DNA of 64,000 nt from Nocardioides sp. zg-DK7169 (GCF_013155365.1 NZ_JABJRA010000005.1:124001-188000), one strand, 5' to 3'; shown: positions 24,248 to 32,615, counted from the stretch's first letter. Numbers and translations are program-made. The notes: generated from the letters alone by a model not told the origin.

Positions 24248-25486
24248 TCAGCCGCGTCGTACGCCGGCGCGCGCGGCGCGCTCGCGCAGCCGCCGGGCGC
24301 CCTCGTCGGCGACCGCGGTGAGGGCGGCGATCCACTCCTCGACCTGCGCCACGCTGGCCCCGCGGGGCAGCCCGGAGAGGCGCAGCGCCAGGCGGGTGTG
24401 CCCCTCCTCGGTCGGCATCGGGACGATCACCGAGTGCAGGTCGTGGGTCTGCTCGGGGTCGAGCACGGGCTCGTAGAGCGAGGCGCTCTCGGAGATCATC
24501 TGGCGCATCCGGCGCTCGTGCACGGGCAGCACGTCGACGCCGGAGTAGTCGCTCATCAGCGCGACCCGGTCGGTCGGACTCTGCGGCACCAGCGAGAGCG
24601 AGTAGCCGTTGCGGCGCACCGCGGCGAGGTTCTCGCGGAAGCTCGCGCGGTCCTCCTCCGAGGCCTTCGCCCGGGACAGCCAGCGCTCGACCTCCTCGTC
24701 GGGGGCCTGGGCGCAGAAGACGGTGCCGACCGGCGGGATGAGCGGGATCCGGTGGCCGACGGCCAGGCTCCCCGGCTCGTTGCCGCCGCTCTTGGTGGCG
24801 GCCACGAAGACCGCCTCGGAGCCGACCCGTGCCATCACGCTGCAGTCGGCGCCGAGCTCGCGGGCCAGCGCCTCGAGGGGCTCGCGGACGGCCTCGGCCA
24901 TCTGCGCGCCCTCGATCAGCTCGGGGTCGGAGGCGGCCACCGGCGAGGGCAGCGCGAAGCGGCCGTAGCCGCCCTGGAAGAACAGCAGCGGCAGCGTCGG
25001 GCGCTGCACCGCGAGGTCGAGGACCCGGCCGAGCACGATCACGTGGTCGCCGCCGTCGAGCTCCTCGGTGACCTCGCACTCGATCCAGCCGACGGCGCCC
25101 GGCAGCACCGGGGACCCGTGGGCCGCGGGCGTCCACTCGACGCCGGCGAACTTGTCCTCGGCGCGCGAGGCGAAGCGGCCGCAGAGGTCCTGCTGGTCGG
25201 CGGCCAGGACGTTGACGCAGAAGTGCCTGCTGGTGCGCAGCCGCGCGTAGCTGCCCGAGGTGCGGGTGGGCAGGTAGGCGACCAGCGGCGGGTCGAGGGA
25301 GACGGAGGTGAAGGAGCCCACGACCATCCCCACGGGCGCGCCGGTGTCGTCGATCGCGGTCACCACGACGACACCGGTCGGGTAGTGCCCGAGGGTCTCG
25401 CGGAACAGCGCGGCGTCGAAGGGGGCGGGCGCAGCGGTCGTGTCGGTGCCGCCGGGGCTGCTCGGGGCGGGGGTGGTGCTCTCCAT
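24248..25486 (-). CDS. Flavin reductase fused to an IclR-type effector domain
   Basis: This 412-residue protein starts at ATG 25486, seven bases after AGGAG; the other ATG, at 25492, is too close to it. Residues about 25-175 are a flavin reductase domain: LGHYPTGVVVVTAIDD, MVVGSFTSVSLDPPLVAYLP, FCVNVLAADQQDLCGRFA. Residues about 190-405 match an IclR effector domain without its DNA-binding part (ELGADCSVMARVGSEAVFVA, SLAVGHRIPLIPPVGTVFCA, AAVRRNGYSLSLV). It should supply FMNH2 or FADH2 to the HsaA-like monooxygenase at 30574, possibly with the effector domain sensing the substrate. It follows the GlcG-like gene on the same strand. Confidence 0.88.
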   Translation of the reverse strand: MESTTPAPSSPGGTDTTAAPAPFDAALFRETLGHYPTGVVVVTAIDDTGAPVGMVVGSFTSVSLDPPLVAYLPTRTSGSYARLRTSRHFCVNVLAADQQDLCGRFASRAEDKFAGVEWTPAAHGSPVLPGAVGWIECEVTEELDGGDHVIVLGRVLDLAVQRPTLPLLFFQGGYGRFALPSPVAASDPELIEGAQMAEAVREPLEALARELGADCSVMARVGSEAVFVAATKSGGNEPGSLAVGHRIPLIPPVGTVFCAQAPDEEVERWLSRAKASEEDRASFRENLAAVRRNGYSLSLVPQSPTDRVALMSDYSGVDVLPVHERRMRQMISESASLYEPVLDPEQTHDLHSVIVPMPTEEGHTRLALRLSGLPRGASVAQVEEWIAALTAVADEGARRLRERAARAGVRRG

Positions 25487-25515
25487 GCTCATTCTCCTGT
25501 CCGGGTCCGTGGGGG

Positions 25516-25932
25516 TCACGGACCGACGAGGGCGGCCGCAGCCGCCCGGGCGCACGCCAGATCCTGCTCGGGAAGCGCGCCGCTGACACCCACGGCGCCG
25601 ACGACGGCGCCGTGGCGCAGCAGCGGCACCCCACCGGGGAGCGTCACCACGTCGCGGCCGGTGTCGGCGCCGACGACGTCGAGCAGCTCGGGCCACCGCT
25701 CGCGCAGCACGCCCAGCTCGTCGCTCGGGCGCTCGAAGAGCGCCGCCGTCCGTGCCTTGGCACGGGCGACGCCCGGGGTGAACCAGGTGGCGCCGTCGGC
25801 CCGCGCGACGAGTACGTCGGCCCCCCGCAGGTCGACGACGGCAACTGCCACGTGTACGCCGAGGGCGCCGGCGTGCTCGAGGGCGACCTCGAGCACGCGC
25901 GACGCCTCGGCGTGGGTGGGTGCGACTGCCAC
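25516..25932 (-). CDS. GlcG/HbpS-like (DUF336) small protein
   Basis: This 138-residue protein starts at GTG 25932, two bases after the stop of the ABC ATPase gene. The family pattern is complete: VAVAVVDLRGADVLVARADGA, FTPGVARAKARTAALF and the closing PLLRHGAVVGAVGVSGALPE followed by a QDLACARA helix. DUF336 proteins include heme-binding HbpS and the GlcG proteins often found beside aromatic or glycolate catabolic genes. In this cluster a sensory or cofactor-binding role for the oxygenases is possible, but nothing in the sequence proves it. Confidence 0.85.
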   Translation of the reverse strand: MAVAPTHAEASRVLEVALEHAGALGVHVAVAVVDLRGADVLVARADGATWFTPGVARAKARTAALFERPSDELGVLRERWPELLDVVGADTGRDVVTLPGGVPLLRHGAVVGAVGVSGALPEQDLACARAAAAALVGP

Positions 25933-25934
25933 GC

Positions 25935-26771
25935 TCAGGCCGACGGCGCGGTGGCCGGCTCGGCCGGGGGCACCGGGGCCTTGATCAGGCGGTAGACCTC
26001 GGTACGCAGCTCGGCGAACTTCGGCAGCGCCTTGGTGGCCAGCTGCTCGCGCGGGACCGGCAGGTCGACGTCGATCAGCGCGGTGACGGTGGCCGGGCGG
26101 CCGGAGAGCACGAGCACGGTGTCGGCCAGGTAGACGGCCTCGTCGATGTCGTGGGTCACCAGCATCACCGTGATGCCCAGGTGGTCGCGCACCCGCAGGA
26201 CCAGGTCCTCCAGGTCCGAGCGGGTCTGGGCGTCGACCGAGGCGAACGGCTCGTCCATCACGATCGCGCGCGGCTGCGAGGCCAGGGCACGGGCGATGGC
26301 GACGCGCTGCTGCATGCCGCCCGAGAGCTGCCACGGGTACGCCGCGGTGAAGTCCTTCAGGCCGACCTCGGTCAGCGCCTCGGTGGACAGGCGAAGCCGC
26401 TCGGCCTTCTTCACGCCGGCCGAGCGCAGCGGCAGCGCCACGTTGTCGAGGACCGAGAGCCACGGCATCAGCGAGCGGCTGTAGTCCTGGAACACGATCG
26501 CCAGGCCCTCCGGCGGGGACTTCACCGTCTTGCCCTCGAACACGACCGCGCCGTTGCTGGGCTGGAGCAGGCCGGTGAGGCTCTGCAGCAGCGTCGTCTT
26601 GCCGACGCCCGAAGGGCCCACGATGCAGACGAACTCGCCCTGCGCGACGGAGAACTCGAGGTTCTCGAAGATCTGGCGCTCGCCGTACGCGTGGCCCAGG
26701 CCCTTGGCCTGGATCACCGGCGTGCCCGAGGCACCCTTGACGCCCTCGGCGTTCGCGGTGGCGGTGGTCAT
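25935..26771 (-). CDS. ABC transporter ATP-binding protein (SsuB/TauB type)
   Basis: This 278-residue ATPase has Walker A GPSGVGKTT (about residue 53), the Q-loop VFQDYSRSLMPWLSV, signature LSGGMQQRVAIARALA, Walker B AIVMDEPFAS and the H-loop VTHDIDEAV. The DYSRSLMPW segment is typical of the nitrate/sulfonate/taurine group. It pairs with the two permeases upstream and shares one base of the TGATG junction with the preceding permease gene. It powers import across the membrane, probably of an aromatic acid. Confidence 0.93.
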   Translation of the reverse strand: MTTATANAEGVKGASGTPVIQAKGLGHAYGERQIFENLEFSVAQGEFVCIVGPSGVGKTTLLQSLTGLLQPSNGAVVFEGKTVKSPPEGLAIVFQDYSRSLMPWLSVLDNVALPLRSAGVKKAERLRLSTEALTEVGLKDFTAAYPWQLSGGMQQRVAIARALASQPRAIVMDEPFASVDAQTRSDLEDLVLRVRDHLGITVMLVTHDIDEAVYLADTVLVLSGRPATVTALIDVDLPVPREQLATKALPKFAELRTEVYRLIKAPVPPAEPATAPSA

Positions 26772-27556
26772 CACTTTCCTCCGTTGTTGTGCGCGGTCAT
26801 GCCCCGGTGCCAGGCAAGTGCCCAGGACTCGACGAGGGCGAAGAGGCGGTTGATCAGGTAGCCGAGGATGCCGAGGGCGATGATGCCTGCCCACATCGCA
26901 GTGGTGTTGAAGCTGCGCTGGGCGTCCAGGACGAAGTAGCCGATGCCGCCGGGGGTGCCCACCATCTCCGAGATCACCATCGCCACGAAGGAGATGGCCA
27001 GCGCGGTGCGGGCGCCCGCGAAGATCTGCGGCGCGGCGTTGGGCAGCACCAGGAACCGGATCCGGTCCAGCCGGCTGAGCCGGTAGGAGCGGGAGACCTG
27101 GCGCAGGACCGGCTCGACCGAGCGGACGCCGTCGATGGTGTTGAGCAGGATCGGCCAGGTCGCGACCAGCGCGATCATGGCGACCTTCATCGAGGAGCCG
27201 AGGCCGACGAGCAGCATCATCACCGGGAGGATCGCGACGCCGGGGGTGGCGCGCATGAACTCCACCAGCGGACGCACGGCGGCGTCCAGCCAGCTCACCA
27301 TGCCCAGGACCATGCCCAGGCCGACGCCGGCGAGGCAGGCGATGCCGAATCCGAGCGCCAGGCGCTGGATGCTGGGCCAGATCTCGGTCTTGATGCCCTC
27401 GAAGAACCAGATGTCGACGAACTCGTCGAGGATCTGCGACAGCGGCGGGAAGTAGATGTTCGTGCTCTCGGCGCTGGCGAACCACCAGATCGCCACGAGC
27501 ACCACGGGGAGCCAGAACTCCCAGAGCAGACGACGCACGATGCTTGTCGGGCTCAT
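26771..27556 (-). CDS. ABC transporter permease (SsuC/TauC type), second
   Basis: This 261-residue membrane protein starts at the ATG at 27556 and overlaps the previous permease gene by four bases (ATGA). It has six or so membrane helices. The EAA-like cytoplasmic loop is around VLRQVSRSYRLSRLDRIRFLVLPNAAPQIFAG, which contacts the ATPase. It forms a heterodimeric channel with the 27553 product. A much longer open frame extends upstream through the neighbouring gene and is not real. Confidence 0.92.
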   Translation of the reverse strand: MSPTSIVRRLLWEFWLPVVLVAIWWFASAESTNIYFPPLSQILDEFVDIWFFEGIKTEIWPSIQRLALGFGIACLAGVGLGMVLGMVSWLDAAVRPLVEFMRATPGVAILPVMMLLVGLGSSMKVAMIALVATWPILLNTIDGVRSVEPVLRQVSRSYRLSRLDRIRFLVLPNAAPQIFAGARTALAISFVAMVISEMVGTPGGIGYFVLDAQRSFNTTAMWAGIIALGILGYLINRLFALVESWALAWHRGMTAHNNGGK

Positions 27557-28428
27557 CGGTTGTTCTCCCTCTGCGACGGGTGCCACCACAGGACGCGGCG
27601 CTGCGCGGCTCCGAGCAGCATGTTGAGCAGCACGCCAAGGAGCGCGGCCGTGACCACCCAGACGAACATCCGGTCGTTGTCGTTGATGCTCAGGCTGTTG
27701 AACAGGCGCTGGCCGATGCCGTCGGCGCCGCCGAGGAACTCCGAGGAGATCGTGATCAGCAGGCTGATCGTGGCGGCGATGCGCAGGCCGGTCATGATGA
27801 ACGGCATCGCGGACGGCACGTAGATGAAGCGGACGCGGGTGCGGAAGTCCATGCGGTAGGACTTCGCGACCTGGCGCACCTGCGGCGAGAGCTGCTGGGC
27901 GGCGTACATCGACTGCACCAGGATCGGCCACAGGGCGCTGAACATCACCAGGATGAGCACCATCGTGCGGGTCGAGCCGTAGAGCAGGAGCACGACCGGG
28001 AGGATCGCGACGCCGGGGATGGTGCGGCCGAAGTCGATCACGAAGGTGGTCGAGCGCTCCATCGGCTTGAAGGTGCCGATCAGCAGGCCGAGGGGCACGC
28101 CGATGAGCACCGAGAGCCCGAAGCCGATCACGGCGGAGACCAGCGTGCTGCCGACGGCCTCCCAGTACGACGAGGTGGCGACCATGTCGGCGGCCGTCTC
28201 GACGAGGCGGGCCGGGGTCGGCACACCGGCGGCGCGGCCACGGTTCAGGGCGAACCAGTGCCACAGGAGGAGCGCAGCCCCGATCGCTGCGATCTTGAGC
28301 CCGACAGACGCCAGCAGCTCGCGCTGCCGGGAGCTGCGGGACGAACGCGCCCGACGCCTGGACGGCGCGGCGCCTGCCGGCGCGGGGGTCCCCGCGCCGG
28401 CAGGCGAAGTCGTCACGGACTCAGGCAC
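27553..28428 (-). CDS. ABC transporter permease (SsuC/TauC type), first
   Basis: This 291-residue permease has an Ala/Pro/Arg-rich cytoplasmic tail (residues 1-38) followed by six helices. Its EAA loop reads QVRQVAKSYRMDFRTRVRFIYVPSAMPFIMTG. The strand TFKPMERSTTFVIDFGRTIPGVAILP is shared with its partner (SWLDAAVRPLVEFMRATPGVAILP), so the two are old duplicates. It ends in an ATGA overlap with the second permease gene and lies one base after the binding-protein stop. Confidence 0.92.
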   Translation of the reverse strand: MPESVTTSPAGAGTPAPAGAAPSRRRARSSRSSRQRELLASVGLKIAAIGAALLLWHWFALNRGRAAGVPTPARLVETAADMVATSSYWEAVGSTLVSAVIGFGLSVLIGVPLGLLIGTFKPMERSTTFVIDFGRTIPGVAILPVVLLLYGSTRTMVLILVMFSALWPILVQSMYAAQQLSPQVRQVAKSYRMDFRTRVRFIYVPSAMPFIMTGLRIAATISLLITISSEFLGGADGIGQRLFNSLSINDNDRMFVWVVTAALLGVLLNMLLGAAQRRVLWWHPSQRENNR

Positions 28429-28429
28429 G

Positions 28430-29416
28430 TCACTTGTCCGCGAGCAGGGACTCGACGCTCGGGGCGTCGTCCTCGTCGATCAGGCCGTAGCGCAGCACGC
28501 GCGCGATACCCGCCTCGACGATCTCGCTGTTGATGGCCTCCTCGCCGAACTTCTGGAAGCGCGCCTTGGCGAGCAGCTCGGCCGGGGCGTCGATGTAGGT
28601 CTCCGCGATCTTGGCCGGCAGGCCCTCGGTGCTGTTGAGCAGCGCGTTCGCGTCGAGGATCGCCTGGGCGAACTTCTCCACCGTCTCCGGGTTCTTCTTC
28701 GCGAAGGAGTCGGACGTGACGTAGGTGTAGGCCACCTCGCCGACGCCGCCGCTGACGAAGCCGTCGAGCAGCTTGATGTCCGGGTCGGTCAGCGCCGCGG
28801 TGCCGCTCGGCTCAGCCGTGGTCACGACGTCGACCGAACCGCCCTTGAGCGCAGCCAGCGTGTTGGGGACCTCGACGAACTTGATCTTCGAGGAGTCACC
28901 ACCGGCCTCGTCGACGACGGTGCGCACGTCGACCCAGATCTGGCTCTTGGTCTGCGGGATACCGAACGTGGCGTTCTCGATCTCCTTGATGGACTTGATC
29001 TTGCTGTCCTTGGCGACCCAGAAGTTGCCGACGCCCATGCCGTCCTCGCTCACGGCGGTGCCCGTGGCACCCGGGGCGACCATGACGACCGGGACGTTCT
29101 CGCTGCGCGCGATGACCGGCGTGGTCACGTCCATCAGCGCGAAGTCGACCTTGCCGCCGAGCAGCTGCGGGGTTGCCTCGGCCGGGGTGGCCACGGTGAC
29201 GAACTCGACGTCGAGGCCCTGGTCCTCGAACGTGCCCTCGAGGTCCGCAGCGTGCGCACCGAGGGCGTTGAAGCTGGGGAAGACCGCGACCTTGACGGAG
29301 CCGTCCGAGCTGTCGGACGCGCTGTCGTCACCGCCGCCGCATGCGCTCAGCGCGAGTGCGGCCGCGGCCGCAACCGCCATCGCCTTGACGGGCAGGCGGT
29401 TCTTGAAGCTGTTCAT
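28430..29416 (-). CDS. Substrate-binding lipoprotein of the SsuABC/TauABC-type importer
   Basis: This 328-residue lipoprotein starts at the ATG at 29416 (MNSFKNRLPV) preceded by TAGGAG. The signal ends in the lipobox LALSACGGG. The mature protein has the NMT1/SsuA-like periplasmic fold: VAVFPSFNALGAHAADLEGTFEDQGLDVEF, LLGGKVDFALMDVTTPV, FWVAKDSKIKSIKEIENATFGI, and a later NTLAALKGGSVDVVTTAEP. Together with the two permeases and the ATPase it should import an anionic aromatic or sulfonated compound. It is the first gene of the operon. An inverted repeat is present in its promoter. Confidence 0.92.
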   Translation of the reverse strand: MNSFKNRLPVKAMAVAAAAALALSACGGGDDSASDSSDGSVKVAVFPSFNALGAHAADLEGTFEDQGLDVEFVTVATPAEATPQLLGGKVDFALMDVTTPVIARSENVPVVMVAPGATGTAVSEDGMGVGNFWVAKDSKIKSIKEIENATFGIPQTKSQIWVDVRTVVDEAGGDSSKIKFVEVPNTLAALKGGSVDVVTTAEPSGTAALTDPDIKLLDGFVSGGVGEVAYTYVTSDSFAKKNPETVEKFAQAILDANALLNSTEGLPAKIAETYIDAPAELLAKARFQKFGEEAINSEIVEAGIARVLRYGLIDEDDAPSVESLLADK

Positions 29417-29491
29417 GATGCTCCTAGGCACGAGGGGTGGGTCCGTTCCGATCCGGCGTGGTCGAGTCCCCGAGGCATCTTCCTCCACCGT

Positions 29492-29506
29492 TTCCGCGGA
29501 CCGGAA
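29492..29506. promoter_or_regulatory. Inverted repeat TTCCG-N5-CGGAA in the importer promoter
   Basis: The perfect inverted repeat lies 75 bases before the binding-protein ATG and 155 bases before the divergent IclR GTG. TTCCG/CGGAA half-sites are typical of IclR operators. It is the natural target for the IclR encoded at 29662. Confidence 0.5.
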
Positions 29507-29661
29507 CGTCCGCAATCTGCCAACCGGCGCGGTATGGCCGAAAGCACAATTCCGCCCAGTGAGGGCAGTCACAGGATCTGTTCACCGGGACGCCTACGGT
29601 TCATGACAGCGGGCCCCGGAGGCGGCTCGCGGCGGCTCGTTCGACCATCCGGAGGCTTCCC

Positions 29662-30483
29662 GTGACCGTTCCCGCTGTCGATGTCCCGGTCGACGCCCCC
29701 GTCGCGCCGGACGGCGGGTGCCGTCCCCGGCCGGCCACCTCCGTGTCGAAGGCCCTCCAGCTGCTCTCGGCGTTCCGCCGGGCCCGCACGGACCTGTCGC
29801 TGACCGAGCTCGCGCAGCGCGCGGACATCCCCAAGTCGACGGCGTTCCGCCTCCTCGGGGAACTCGAGCAGGCGGGCTTCGTGGCGCGCAACGGCACCAA
29901 GTACCGCCTCGGGGTCTCGTTGTTCGAGCTCGGCAGCCGGGTCAGCCTGTGCCGCCCCCAGGGGCTGCGGGACACCGCGGTGCACTACCTGAGCCAGCTG
30001 CACGCCGGCACCGGCGGGCTGACGGCGCACCTGGCCGTCCTGGAGGGCGCCGAGATCCTCTACCTGGAGAAGATCCACGGCCCCCGCACGCCACGGGTGC
30101 GCACCATGCCGGGCCAGCGCTACCCGGCCTCGACGACGGCCCTGGGCAAGGCGATGGTCGCCCTCGGGGACGCCGAGGACCTCGCCGCCGTGCTCGCGCA
30201 CGGCCTCCCCCGCATGACGCGTTCCTCCATCACCGACCCGGACCGGTTCGTCGAGGAGCTGCGCGGCGTACGCCGGGCCGGGGTCGCCCGCGACCGCGAG
30301 GAGGCGGTCACCGGGCTGGTCTGCGTGGCCGCCCCGATCGTGGTGCACGGCGTCGTCGAGGGCGCGGTGTCGGTCTCCGGGCCGAGCGCGGGGTTCGCCT
30401 GGGAGCGAATGGAGGCACTGGTCCGCTCCGCCGCCGCCGGCGTCGCCCAGAAGCGCGCCATCGGCGTCGGCTGGGCCTCCTGA
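29662..30483 (+). CDS. IclR-family transcriptional regulator, divergent to the importer operon
   Basis: This 273-residue protein starts at GTG 29662 behind a GGAGG site. The winged helix is at about residues 30-75 (SKALQLLSAFRRARTDLS, ELAQRADIPKSTAFRLLGELEQAGFVARN). The effector domain shows LTAHLAVLEGAEILYLEKIHG, STTALGKAMVALG and VTGLVCVAAPIVVHGVVEGAVSV. It is 37% or so visually similar to the 22373 regulator in the same places, which I judged by eye only. It is divergent to the importer operon and has an IclR-like inverted repeat in the shared promoter, so it probably controls that operon. Confidence 0.92.
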   Translation: MTVPAVDVPVDAPVAPDGGCRPRPATSVSKALQLLSAFRRARTDLSLTELAQRADIPKSTAFRLLGELEQAGFVARNGTKYRLGVSLFELGSRVSLCRPQGLRDTAVHYLSQLHAGTGGLTAHLAVLEGAEILYLEKIHGPRTPRVRTMPGQRYPASTTALGKAMVALGDAEDLAAVLAHGLPRMTRSSITDPDRFVEELRGVRRAGVARDREEAVTGLVCVAAPIVVHGVVEGAVSVSGPSAGFAWERMEALVRSAAAGVAQKRAIGVGWAS

Positions 30484-30512
30484 CCCGAGCCCGCCCGTCG
30501 ATCGGACCCACC

Positions 30513-30565
30513 GGTCGGTCGAGCCTGTCGAGACCCTCACCGGCTCTCGACAAGCCCGACCAACC
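30513..30565. repeat. Intergenic inverted repeat of the abundant actinobacterial type
   Basis: Two 21-base arms pair at 18 of 21 positions around an eleven-base loop; the loop-proximal eight bases TGTCGAGA/TCTCGACA match perfectly. The GTCGAGCCTGTCGAGACC style matches a dispersed intergenic repeat that I recall from many Nocardioides and related genomes. It sits between two convergent genes and can also serve as a bidirectional terminator. Confidence 0.6.
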
Positions 30566-30573
30566 AGGTCAGG

Positions 30574-31746
30574 TCACATGCGGACGTTCTTGGGCGCCTC
30601 GCCGGTGAAGACCACGGTGCCGTAGGCCTCGTAGACCGACTCGGCCACGTTGGCGCCGTGCCCCAGGGCGATGTGCACGTCGCGCCAGAACCGCTGGATC
30701 GGGTTGTCCAGGCGCATCGAGGACCCACCGGCGTGCGCGACCAGGCGGTCGACGGCCTCGCCGGCACGGCGCGACACGCGGACCTGGTTGCGGCGCACCT
30801 CGGCGCGCAGCTCCATCGACGGGCGACCGCCGTCCGCGCAGACGTCGAAGAGCCGGTCGATGTCACCGAGGAACTGCATGCGGCAGGCCTGCAGGTCCGA
30901 GGCCGCCTCGCCCAGCGCGTGCAGCTGGCGCGGGTCGGTCGCGGCGACGACGCCACGCGCGGAGACCCGGCCACGGGTGTAGTTCAGCCACGAGGCGAGC
31001 GCGCCCTCGGCGGCGGCCAGCGTGCCGGCCGTGATCGCACCGGAGAACATCGAGTGGAACGGCATCCGGTACAGCGCGACGTCGCCGCGACCGGCCTGCT
31101 CGGCCGCCGCGCCGGAGCCGAGCTCCTCGGGGTCGATGATGCGGTGGTCGGGGATGAAGGCGTCCTTGATCAGGATGTCCTTGGACCCGGTGCCCTTGAG
31201 GCCCACGACGTTCCAGGAGTCCTGGAGGATCGTGTAGTCGCTGCGGGGCAGGATGAAGTGGCGCAGGCCGTCGGGGCGGACGTTGCCGTCCTTGTCGCAC
31301 AGCATGCCGCCGAGCACGATCCAGTCGCACAGGTCGGTGCCCGAGGAGAAGGGCCACTTGCCGCTGAAGATCCAGCCGCCGTCGGTGGGGATGGCGCGGC
31401 CGATGGGGGCGTACGGCGAGGCGACCCAGGTGTCGGGGTCCTCGCCCCAGATCTCCTCCTGCACCTGGCGGGTGCCCTGGGCGATCTCGAAGGAGTGCAC
31501 GCCGACGACCGAGGAGACCCAGCCGGTCGAGCCGTGACGGCCGCCGAGCTCGAGGATGCCCTCGAAGAAGTCACGCGGGTGCAGCTCGTCGCCGCCGAAG
31601 TCCTTCGGCTGGAGGGCGCGGACGATGCCGGCCTCGCGCAGCGCCTTGTGGGTGACGTCGGTCAGGTGCCCCTGGGCGTCGGACGCCTCGGCCTGCTCGG
31701 CGACGAGGTCCGCGATCGCCTCGATGCGGTCCAACAGTTCGCTCAC
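30574..31746 (-). CDS. Flavin-dependent monooxygenase, HsaA-like (acyl-CoA dehydrogenase fold)
   Basis: This 390-residue protein starts at GTG 31746 behind an AGGAG site. It has the group D monooxygenase pattern: an N-terminal helical domain (DVTHKALREAGIVRALQPKDFGG), the middle beta domain with GWIFSGKWPFSSGTDLCDWIVLGG and SWNVVGLKGTGSKDILI, then a C-terminal helical bundle (RRNQVRVSRRAGEAVDRLVAHAGGSSMRLDNPIQRFWRDVHIALGH). Its length matches HsaA (near 394). It hydroxylates a phenol ortho to OH using reduced flavin, here probably from the fused reductase at 24248. The MCP hydrolase gene precedes it in the same operon. Confidence 0.9.
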   Translation of the reverse strand: MSELLDRIEAIADLVAEQAEASDAQGHLTDVTHKALREAGIVRALQPKDFGGDELHPRDFFEGILELGGRHGSTGWVSSVVGVHSFEIAQGTRQVQEEIWGEDPDTWVASPYAPIGRAIPTDGGWIFSGKWPFSSGTDLCDWIVLGGMLCDKDGNVRPDGLRHFILPRSDYTILQDSWNVVGLKGTGSKDILIKDAFIPDHRIIDPEELGSGAAAEQAGRGDVALYRMPFHSMFSGAITAGTLAAAEGALASWLNYTRGRVSARGVVAATDPRQLHALGEAASDLQACRMQFLGDIDRLFDVCADGGRPSMELRAEVRRNQVRVSRRAGEAVDRLVAHAGGSSMRLDNPIQRFWRDVHIALGHGANVAESVYEAYGTVVFTGEAPKNVRM

Positions 31747-31760
31747 TGTCTCTCTCCTGC

Positions 31761-32615
31761 TCAGTTGCCGGCGTGGCCGGGGGTGTTCGTGATGAAGTCG
31801 CGCACGAGGCGGTTGAACTCGTCGGCGTGCTCGAGCTGGGCCCAGTGGCCGCAGCGGTTGAGCAGCACGAGGCGGGAGTTCGAGATCGTGGAGACCAGGC
31901 GCAGACCGGCCTCGAAGTGCACGACACGGTCGTCGCGGCCGTGGATGATCATCGACGGCTGCTTGATCGAGGCGATGTCCTCGAGGGTGGCCTCGCCGCG
32001 ACGGGGACGACCGAAGCCGGCCGCGAAGTTGGTGACGTGGACGGGGTTCTCGGCGAGCACGCGGTAGCGCTGCTCGGCGAGCTCGTCGGTCGCGAAGGCC
32101 GGGTCGTACGCCATGATCTCGCACAGCGCCTTCATGGTCTCGACGCTCGGCTCGCGGTAGCCGCGGTGCAGCACCTTGAGACCCTCGGTGGGGCCGCCGC
32201 CGGGGCTGTTCACGCGCGGGCCCGGCGCGCCGGAGCCCATCGTGACGACGTGGGTGACGCGGTCGGCGTGGCGCGCGGCGACCTTCAGGGTGGTCGCGCC
32301 ACCCATCGAGTTGCCGATGAACGCGGCCTTCTCGATGCCCAGGGCGTCGAGGAAGTCCACGGCCGCCTTGACGTGGTCGCGGTCCTCGTAGGTCACCGGG
32401 TCCGACTTGCCCCAGCCGGGCATGTCGGGAGCGATCACGCGGAAGCTCTCGGAGAGGACCGACATGTTCGGGTTGAAGTTGCTCCACCCCGTCGCACCGG
32501 GCCCGCTGCCGTGGAGCATGACCACGGGGGTGCCCTCGCCGGCAGCGTGGTAGTGGATCTTGCCGCTCGGCGTGTCGACGAACGCGCTGGTCTCGGACTC
32601 GGACAGCGATGCCAT
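31761..32615 (-). CDS. Meta-cleavage-product C-C hydrolase (BphD/HsaD-like)
   Basis: This 284-residue alpha/beta hydrolase has an oxyanion loop MLHGSGPGATGWSNFNPN. The nucleophile is Ser103 in GNSMGGATT, the acid Asp228/229 in IIHGRDDR and the base His257 in CGHWAQLEH. The SGPGATGWSNF segment is diagnostic for carbon-carbon hydrolases of meta-cleavage products. It should split the product of the extradiol enzyme at 23287. It heads a two-gene operon with the HsaA-like gene, which follows after a 14-base gap. The start at ATG 32615 has AGGAG eight bases upstream. Confidence 0.93.
   Translation of the reverse strand: MASLSESETSAFVDTPSGKIHYHAAGEGTPVVMLHGSGPGATGWSNFNPNMSVLSESFRVIAPDMPGWGKSDPVTYEDRDHVKAAVDFLDALGIEKAAFIGNSMGGATTLKVAARHADRVTHVVTMGSGAPGPRVNSPGGGPTEGLKVLHRGYREPSVETMKALCEIMAYDPAFATDELAEQRYRVLAENPVHVTNFAAGFGRPRRGEATLEDIASIKQPSMIIHGRDDRVVHFEAGLRLVSTISNSRLVLLNRCGHWAQLEHADEFNRLVRDFITNTPGHAGN

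Noticed and set aside
19210..32615. Assignment of the HsaA/HsaC/HsaD-like genes to steroid (cholesterol) degradation
   Set aside because: No KstR regulators, steroid dehydrogenases or mce genes are here, and the importer and Rieske genes fit another aromatic compound; similarity is at the family level only.
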